From Lasiosphaeris hirsuta (lineage: Eukaryota; Ascomycota; Sordariomycetes; Sordariales; Lasiosphaeriaceae): a stretch of DNA of 64,000 bases. The DNA lies in the NCBI GenBank assembly GCA_030549175.1, contig JAUKUA010000007.1, positions 930,001 to 994,000 of the forward strand, given 5' to 3'. The translations under genes and the position numbers were made by a program. The notes beneath the pieces were generated by a model. That model did no database searches, had not been told where the DNA came from, and worked only from the letters and a program-made list of their open reading frames with translations. This document shows positions 56,536 to 64,000 of this stretch, in pieces (the first letter of the stretch is position 1; each line of letters opens with the position of its first letter).

Positions 56536-58339
56536 CTTTGCTGCCGAGGTTGATTGAGGGAACGATGATGAGCTGTGGCCGGTCCGGGTTCCCTTGCTAC
56601 GGTTGTCGGGACTGTGTATCCACACAGAGCCGAGGTTCGGAGGCCTTGTGTAATCTACCCTCGAATTTATAACGAGGGTCACATCCTGGTCTTATCTTTG
56701 TCAGAGCCAACGGGCGACACTAATAGGTCTCTCGCCGCCGGCACAAAAAAGCTCTCAGGCTTCATCTCTGGGATGTTGGCTGATCACACAATAGTTTGGT
56801 TATCTCGTTGACCGCCGTCCAGTCAAGCCATGCTGGTCCTCCCATATCGAGACACCACCGCGTGACGCCGAGCAGCCGACTGCTGATGGTTGACCTGTCA
56901 CTTATGCCGACTTGACGGAAGCCTATCTTTCTCTTCAGACCTCTCACCTTCCGGACTGGCGAGACACCTGAGGGCCTTGGCATCCTGATGGTCGGGGTGA
57001 CTTCGTGTGGCACCCCTGGACGATCCCCATACGGCTTCGTGGACCATGAGAGGGATCCGAACCATTGGCAACCATACACACACGCCATCGTTGACACGCT
57101 AGTGGCGAAATCAAACGCCGACGGCGTCTCGCAGGGGGTTCTCTGATTCCTTGGGGCTAGGTATGTACCCAAATATGAAAGGTATTGAATAGCTACCTAG
57201 GCCCGATACAAGCTGTGTACTCTCTACAAGACCTTTGGGTCCGAAAATGGGGATAAGGGTTGAAGAGAAGACATGATGAGTACAGGTGCTGAAAAGGATG
57301 AAAAGGGGGTGAACTTGGCCGAGCCGCGAGAAGCCCCTGAAGGCGCGTATCTTGATGGGAGGGAGGTATTCCCGGCAGGCAATCGTGAGACTACGTCAAG
57401 CTCAAGCCGTCTGGTTACCACACCGGAAAGGCTTCCTGACGAAGTGAAGGCTCCTGCTACGCACGATGAAGGCCGCCATATGGTACCAAGCCTCTCGCTC
57501 GGCCTGGCTCGGCCGCATTAGCTGGGGGATGGTGTGGCGGCCGCCGGAAAAGGGGGAAAAGGGACCAATCACGCAAGGCTGCCCGAGGCGACTATGCACG
57601 GCGGCTGTCACACAAACACGTCCTATCGGCAACCGCGACAGCTCAAAGAGCGCCGACACCCACCCACACCACGCCGCAGAGCCGCAACCGAGTCTCCAGC
57701 AGCCTCAGACGTGGGATCATGCAGAAGGCGAGGCCCATGCTGTCTGCCCCATTGTCCAGAAATCCCGGGGCGTCCGTTGGTGTGATTGGCGATAGCCGCC
57801 CCGTCTCGACAAACTCCCCACGTTGGGAAGGGGGGGCGCAGTTGGCGGAGACAGGGAGGAGGGGGGGGGGGCGCTGATTCTGTCAGAAATCATCGTGGGA
57901 CGGGCTCTTTTAAGCGCTGAGGAATCAACCCAGGCCTGGCCGGGATCGACGAGCTTAGCCTCGCGATCAGACCCTCCCGAGGGACGAAGCGCCAATATCA
58001 GCCCTCCGTTATGGGCACTGGGGCCGGGCTCCCGGACACACGAACCTGCGGCATCTAGACACGCACCACTCAGCCAGCTCCTCGCCCAAGACGCGGCCGT
58101 AGTGAAACATTAGCCGGGGTGGCTATCTTTAGGGAGCGGATTGCTGTGGAAGGAAGCGCTGGACTCCGATCCGGGAACGAGACGATGGGGATTGTGACGC
58201 TCGCACAAGGGAGCTGAGCCCTTGCCATTGTGTCTTGCGGTTTGTGTGGTATTTCGACAAGGGTAGTGTGAAAGATTGGCCTGAGACCGGGATAACGGAC
58301 GAGCAGCAAGTCCAGAAACAATCAAAACGCAAAAAGAAC
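56536..58339. other. Intergenic, no supported gene
   Basis: About 1.8 kb. Proximal 150 bases are the amidoligase promoter. Frames such as 56762-57172 and 57273-57521 show no family signature or start context. Short G-runs are present (57850-57870). Confidence 0.5.
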
Positions 58340-58427
58340 TCTCCCGCCGGGATTCGAACCCGGGATTCGGACGTCTGAGAGCATGCGTTGACAGGCCCCC
58401 GTGCTGACCACTATATACTACGGAAGA
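58340..58427 (-). tRNA. tRNA-Asp-like (GUC) with a ~15-nt intron
   Basis: On the minus strand the acceptor TCTTCCG / CGGGAGA, the A box TAGTATATAGTGG, and the T arm CCGGG-TTCGAAT-CCCGG closely resemble the tRNA-Asp at 14.5 kb. The loop reads CTGTCA, giving anticodon GTC. An insert ACGCATGCTCTCAGA follows one base 3' of the anticodon. The stem GGGGC / GTCCG then has one G-G mismatch at its base and one G-U. The D arm has an extra TA. These flaws mean it could be a diverged copy or pseudo-tRNA. Confidence 0.65.
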
Positions 58428-59718
58428 TGAGTTGTTTTTTTATCAAGAAGATATTAGACGGTTGTGCCATATGAACCGTGAGGGATTACGAGTCCTGGAG
58501 TGAGAAGAGGCTGTTGTAGGAGTGAGTCACGCCGCCAGGGGAGGTGAGCCATCATGGTAGCCCCCAGATCCTTCGGTTGTCTGAAATTACTCACTTTCAG
58601 CCTGGCTCCGTGGCAGCAAATCAAGGAAGGCTTGGTCCTGAGCGCAATTTGCTGTTCATTTTACGGGCACAATGTAGTGGGTGTCACGATGAAGAGAATA
58701 CCCATGGACTGATCGATGAAGATCCACATGTGGCGTACGAGTTGACAGCTTCACATCACAAGCGGTGGGAGGACACTGGAAGACCTCACTTCCATGGTAT
58801 ATTGATCATTTAGAATGGAATTACAACTGGGTTGCCTGTCGTGGTAGGTGTCGTTTGCCATTCTTCAGAGAATGAGCTTGGTATTTGCACTTACCGATAT
58901 GAGGTGAGGGCTCAAGCAAAGAATTTCCCTTCTCAATCACTTACTACTCATAGATCCTGGGGTAGCCCACGATTTGTTGTGTCATTTTGCTGGCATGCTG
59001 CCGATTTGTCCCGACTTACAAGTTGTGCAAACCTGAGCACCCCCACAGATGCTGGCCCCAAATCACAACCACCCGTGCTGAGGAACTTGGCGCTCAGTTT
59101 TTGTAAAATGAAAAGAAAAATGGACGAGGAAGGCGAATCAACAGCCCTCAGGCTAACCTGTCGCGCTTTCGAGTGTCGAATTCCTGTCTGACCATGAGAC
59201 ACAAGCTGCGGGTCTCACACCGCGACCGTTGACAAACAGTTGCGCAATTAGACCGGGGCAACTCACTTTGCACCCAGGTATCATTCAATTTATTTCTCTG
59301 CTCGTTCGCTATAAATCTACCTAGTTTTGCACCACGCTGTCCCACTACCGCCGCAGACGGCCCCGGGCCCGCCGAAAGCCACCCGACCTCGAGCGCCGTA
59401 AGCCCGATTTGGAACCCCGCACGCGCGCCGAGGCCGTGGACGGCCGCCGGGTTCCCTCCCTGCCAAGGCTTTACATTATTATTAATGCCACCCCATGCCT
59501 CGCGACAACAATTGGAACGCTCGCAACCCCGCCGTTACACGGGCGCCTCCTCTTACCCCTCCACCACCCCTCCAACCCCACAAACAACCCCCTCCATCGT
59601 CAACGTCACAAAAATCGCGCCCCATCGCCGATTCCACACAAACACCCACACAAACACCCACACAAACCCAAAGCAATCCCTCAGCCACCCCGCTTAGGAA
59701 AAGAAAAGAAGGAAAAAA
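58428..59718. other. Intergenic with CACACAAAC repeats before the thioredoxin gene
   Basis: About 1.3 kb without a supported gene. From 59630 a CA-rich short tandem (ACACAAACACCC-type units) forms part of the thioredoxin leader or promoter. Confidence 0.5.
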
Positions 59719-60220
59719 ATGGCTGACCCAATCCTCATCACCTCCCCCGCGCAGCTCACGGAGCTCGCGGCAGCCCACAAGTACGTGCTCATCGACTTCT
59801 GGGCGACGTGGTGCCCCCCCTGCAAAGCCATCGCGCCAATGTACGCGCAGCTGTCCAAGAAACACTCGGTCCCCAACGGGCTCGCGTTCGCCAAGGTGGA
59901 TGTGGACGAGACGCCGGATATCGCACAGGAGTACGGGGTGACGGCGATGCCGTCGTTTGTGATCCTGGTGGACGGGAAGCCCGAGGGGGTGGCGATCGCC
60001 GGGGTGAGCGGGGGTGGGGCGGTGCTAGGGGAGGGCGGCAAGGTGAAGATGCTGCGGGGGACGGATCCGCGCAACTTGAGTCTGATTGCGAGCGGACTGG
60101 GGGAGTTGGCGAAGCCCAAGGAGGATGCGGAGGCGCCGTTGAAGGTGGATGAGGATGTGAGTTGGCGCGCGTTGACGGTGTGGTGGGGACGAGAGAGTAC
60201 TGACCTGAGGATAGTTTTGA
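59719..60220 (+). CDS. Thioredoxin
   Basis: Small dithiol oxidoreductase of 147 aa. Exon 1 is 59719-60156, intron 60157-60214 (gtgagt, ctgac branch, ggatag), exon 2 60215-60220 (Phe then stop). The active site is WATWCPPCK (Cys32, Cys35) in place of the classical WCGPC, so its redox potential may differ. Conserved features include DFWATWC, KVDVDETPDIAQEYGV and the cis-Pro in AMPSFVILVDGK. The C-terminal part is longer than Trx1 (about 105 aa) because of a glycine-rich insert (GVSGGGAVLGEGG) and an acidic tail ending VDEDF. No targeting peptide, so cytosolic or nuclear. The two-codon last exon is typical of this fungal subfamily. Confidence 0.9.
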
Positions 60221-60769
60221 ACGTGATGCGACGCGACACAACAACAGCAACAACAACAACAACGGATAATGACGGTACCTGGGGGGCCATCGAGGGAGGG
60301 TAGATAATGTGGGAATATGGACGAAGACACATGCGAGGTTGTCAAGACAGAAGGCGAATACCCTTCTATTTTCCGCGCATCTGGGATGCCTTGAAACAGC
60401 GGACTTGCGATCCGAACCCCGTGTCAACCAAGGATTCCTCAAAGAACAGACAACTACTATCAACTACTATGTAGACACGCCCAATTGAGCACCAATCAAG
60501 GCTGACAATGCCGCCATCAATAATACTCGGTAACAAAACACTGCCGGTTGCTATGCGCCTGGAGCCGCATGCCTTGGTATCACGTAAGAACAAAAAACAT
60601 CGCCACCCCTGATCCAGAAGAAAGTGACCAACACCCATGCTATGCCTGTGCGGTATGCGCACCAATGCTCCTCCATCATGATGCAAAAGCGCCGTAGTAA
60701 CCAATGCCAACACCCCAGCACAAGCCATGCATATTGTGTACAGCCCGCTTGCCTATATACGCAAAAGAA
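60221..60769. other. Convergent intergenic region
   Basis: 3' flanks of thioredoxin (plus strand) and the WD40 gene (minus strand). CAA repeats near 60240. No gene. Confidence 0.5.
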
Positions 60770-63700
60770 TCACTCGTCCACGAGCACACCGCACCTCCCA
60801 CAACTCAGCCTTTGCCTCCCTGCGATCTTCCTCGCCTTGAACTCGCGCCCACCGCACTTCTCACACGTCATCTCCTCACCATCCCCCTCCCGCTCCTCCT
60901 CCTCAATATCCCCACTGAGCTCCGAGCTCAACCGGCTCGAGTTCCCCCGACTCCAAAGATGGCGGTAGGGCGACCCATCGCGCTTCATGCGCAAGTGATT
61001 CACCCCGGAATGATGGCCTCTCTCTTCCTCAGGGAGGTTGATCGTCGGAATAGACTGCCCATCCGAATCAACAAGGGGTCCCTGACCGTCGAGCGAGAGC
61101 GACCCAGCGTGGTGGGGGAACGACTGTCGACGACGGGACAGGTCGCCTTCCTCGGCGGCCTGGCTGTGGGATATGCCCGCGCCGACACTCTGTCTGCGAG
61201 TGGCCTTCTCCTTCTCCCTGTCCCGGCTGGCTTCCTTTTCCCGCTCTCTCTCGTCCATCGCCCCGTCCATCCGGGATCTGGACAGCAGACTGCCGCTGCT
61301 TAGGGCTCGTGAATGCCCGCCCGTCTGCCCCTGGCTCGACGAGCCGGCTTTGAAGCCCGTGATGCCGCGCCAACGGTTCAGGTTCCAGAAGGACGACGAT
61401 TGGCTTGTCCCAGATTGATCGAGGGGCTGCGCTTGGTCATCCTCCTCTGCTGCCGGGCGGAAGATGAAGCTCGGAGCCGGGATAGAGGGAACGCCCTCCT
61501 CTTTCGGCTTGTTCTTGACGTCCCCGCGCTCGTTGTCCTTGACCGGCCGAGGGGGAATAGTTCGGGGGGTTATTGCTAAACACGCTTGCTGTCGGGCTCG
61601 TCACGGTGCTATCAGCACGAGCCATGGCAGGCGAGGACCCGGCATAGGGCTGCCTTCGCGCGTCGCTTGCGAGATTCGCCGCGCTGGAGCCGAGGGGCGT
61701 CCGATTCGCCTTGGTAGGGCTGGCCGACCGCTCGCTGCGCGTAGGTGTGCCGCCTCCGTTCATCATGGAGTTCGCCCGCTTGTCGCCGCTATATTCAATA
61801 CTCTGACGCCAGCTCAGGATGCGATCCGAATTCGCAGATACAGGAATAAGCTGCGGCGATGCAAGCGCGCTGGAACCTATCGACTGGCTGAGCGAGCCCC
61901 TTCTGCTGTGTGCGGCGCTGCTGGCACTCGTCCGAGTAAGGATACTAGCGCTTCGTCCGAGACCGCTACCCATGAAGCTTCCGTGAGCTGTCAGCTTCCG
62001 GCTGAGCGTGCTGCCCGTCTCCCAGTTCTCGTGCTTTCGCTTGGCAAAAGCGCAATCTTGGCGGAAGACTTTGATGATGCCCGAGTCGTCCGTAGTGACA
62101 ATAATATTGCCATCATAATGCGTCGACCTCGCAATGTACGCCGGGCTGGGTTCCGGCCTATTGAGTGGTGGTGGCGGCGCCTCACTCAGGACAGTTTGGC
62201 TCTCGGCCGCACTGGCTTCTTCCCCAAGACTCCGGAGCACGACGGGCGGCGGGTTGCAGAGGTCGTAGATTGGGTCGCCGCTCTGGCCGAGGAGCATCCT
62301 CGTCTTGGTAGGAGCGAACAGAGAAGTTGTCACCATATCTCCGTGTGCCTCAAAGTATTCGCAGGGCGACTTGTCCTTGTCCTGCATCGCAGCCACATTG
62401 CCATTGAGGCTCCAGATAAATGCTTTCCTGTCCTCGCTCCCGCAAACAACGTAGTTTCCGTCATCCGAGAAGCTTGCGGCGATCTGACTACACGCATTAT
62501 CGTGGCCCTTCAGCTTGACGTCAAGGGTCTTGTCCCGCAGATTGTATATGCGGATGCGGCTGTCGTTGGATGTGATCAGAACTCTCACATCGCTATAGGC
62601 TGCAGCGTCTGTGGAGGCTCGAGAGGCCGAAGAGCTGGCGGTTTGGGAGGGAGCGAAGCCAGCCGAGCCTGGTGACGCCATGTTCATCGCCTGAATGCTA
62701 GTTATCTTGCTTCCCTTGGCGTTTTTGCCCCGAGACGAGCGCACGTGGATCTGGCTCTGAAACTTTAACCCCTCCGTCTCAAAGAAGAGGCAGAGACCGT
62801 TGAGAAGCCCGGCAATGGCGGTCTTACCATCCGGGGAGAAGGCTACAGCAGTGACAAGATCGGGCAGCTGAGCGGAGAAAGCAATCGTCTTGTCGGGAAT
62901 GCTCCACAGCCGCAGCATCGTGTCTAGCGAGCCAGCAAGGAAGAAGCGGTCGTCCCGAGGATGGAACGCCAGTCTGGTGACAAAATCTTTGTGCTTGAAG
63001 GTGCAGAGACACTCGGTCCTACTGATATGCCACAACCGAACCGTCTTGTCCATCGAGGACGACAGCAAAAAGTTGTTTTTGCTCCAGCTGAGATCGAGGA
63101 CCTCACCCGTGTGCCCCTCAAACTCGCGCACCGGTCGACCCCTGAAGACAGGCGCACTAAGCCTCTCTCCAGTGCCGCCATTAGCGGCTTCCTCCCCTTC
63201 GCAAGCCCGGCGCTCCTCCGGCGTCGAGATGACAGCCCATATCCTCACCACATGGTCCCTTCCCGCTGTGGCAAAGTACCTCCCGTCCTTGCTGAACTCG
63301 GTAGCCCAGATGGCGCCTCCTGTTTTGGCGACCTTCCGCCCATTGGGCCCTGCAATGGTAACGGTAACGAGCGGGGGCTTGCCAACATCTGGTACTATTT
63401 CGTCATCACTGTTCTTGGGTGGCTGTGTTCCGATAAGCTCCTGGGCGAGGAACATGCGGTTGAACTCCCGAGTCTTCTTGTTATGGGCCTTTGTCCGAAT
63501 GTATTTCGGTGGCTCCTTGTGGTGGGGGGTGTAGCCGACACCGGCGAAGGGGCCGGCGAGGGACTGGCTAAATACTAGGGCGTTGATGCCATCCATGCGA
63601 GCTTCGCTGCCGAACTCCGAGTCGGAATCCAAGTCGCCAGCATCCTTTTTCTTGCCACGCATGCCAAGGCGGCTGAGGAAGCTCCTATGTGGTGGATGAG

Positions 63701-63862
63701 GACCATTAGCTATCTGCCAATGTGCACACCGGCTGTCTCCTAACAGCTATCGCGGGTACCATGCTAGGATGTGCCCTACCTCTTGTCTTTCGTGACATCG
63801 CCTGCTGGCGTCGCGTTCTTGGTGTTGAGGTCTATTGTAGGTTGGGCGAGCCCTTCGGCCAT
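60770..63862 (-). CDS. Large WD40-repeat protein (WDR44/Ymr102c-like) with C-terminal zinc ribbon; apparent frameshift
   Basis: Exon 1 63862-63780 (MAEGLAQPTIDL) joins exon 2 from 63684 in phase, giving SFLSRLGMRGKKKD. Seven-bladed propeller repeats include GAIWATEFSKDGRYFATAGR, HTGEVLDLSWSKNNFLLSSS, DFVTRLAFHPRDDRFFLAGS, LVTAVAFSPDGKTAIAGL, and ASFSDDGNYVVCGSEDRKAF. A Ser-rich low-complexity tail follows. Around 61555-61575 the frame must shift by one base to continue into KEEGVPSIPAPSFIF, then FWNLNRWRGITGF, then a C-terminal CEKCGGREFK...LSCGRCGVLVDE zinc-ribbon-like end at 60770. Total coding length is one base over a multiple of three, so a single extra base (C6 or C5 run) explains it; corrected length is about 998 aa. 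The architecture matches fungal WDR44-type proteins. Molecular role not established. Confidence 0.85.
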
Positions 63863-64000
63863 GTGGGTTGGACTAACGGGTCTCGAGGGGTGACGTAGGC
63901 GCTGAGGTATGGAATGGTCCGTGTTTGTTCTCATGAAGATATGCTGCGTCGCAAACCACTGTCAGCCTTATTGCGCATACCATTGACGAATCCTCTGTCT
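63863..64000. other. 5' flank of the WD40 gene
   Basis: Short terminal stretch, the likely promoter or leader of the minus-strand WD40 gene. The window ends here. Confidence 0.4.

Noticed and set aside
61464..62675. 403-aa plus-strand frame opposite the WD40 gene
   Set aside because: Antisense shadow; the minus strand carries clear WD repeats.

Overview
This window is nuclear DNA of a filamentous ascomycete (Pezizomycotina, probably a Sordariomycete). The genes are GC-rich and carry short GT-AG introns (about 50-70 nt) with CTAAC/CTGAC branch sites. The families are typical of these fungi: DUF4246, WSC, fungal MFS, Rrb1, a nor-1-like SDR, and a HET relic. The tRNA-Asp genes have short anticodon-loop introns. 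An AT-rich, TpA-rich, stop-filled island looks like RIP (repeat-induced point mutation) damage. The species cannot be named from the sequence alone.

Layout. 1-2.5 kb: AT-rich RIP-like island. 2.5-5.1 kb: hAT transposase relic and a broken HET-domain gene. 5.7-7.5 kb: intact MFS transporter. 7.7-8.9 kb: mutated Tc1-like transposon. 9.9-10.4 kb: small secreted cysteine-rich gene. 10.5-19.5 kb: O-fucosyltransferase-like protein, ribosome-assembly protein Rrb1, tRNA-Asp, ZIP metal transporter and SDR. 19.65-25.44 kb: Ty1/copia retrotransposon with a TSD, identical LTR sequence apart from a tandem duplication, and five nonsense codons in one otherwise continuous gag-pol frame. 25.7-32.6 kb: WSC protein, DUF4246 protein and a secreted triple SnoaL-like protein, all on the minus strand. 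33.9-45.5 kb: accessory region with a membrane-protein relic, telomere-like repeats, a 2137-aa LamG-type protein in five exons, a small uncertain gene, and a fusion of a dead metzincin domain to H-type lectin domains. 45.5-56.5 kb: methyltransferase, two membrane proteins (one with an in-frame stop) and an amidoligase. 56.5-64 kb: second tRNA-Asp-like gene, thioredoxin, and a large WD40/zinc-ribbon protein with an apparent one-base frameshift.

There is no obvious biosynthetic cluster. Conserved housekeeping genes (Rrb1, ZIP, thioredoxin, WD40, tRNAs) alternate with accessory islands. The most unusual segment is 34.9-45.5 kb. It pairs a giant carbohydrate-binding-type protein with a lectin/pseudo-protease fusion, and neither has a signal peptide. 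I propose this only as a candidate cytoplasmic recognition or defence locus. Exon boundaries were worked out by hand from splice signals and reading-frame phase; where the phases close exactly this is stated.
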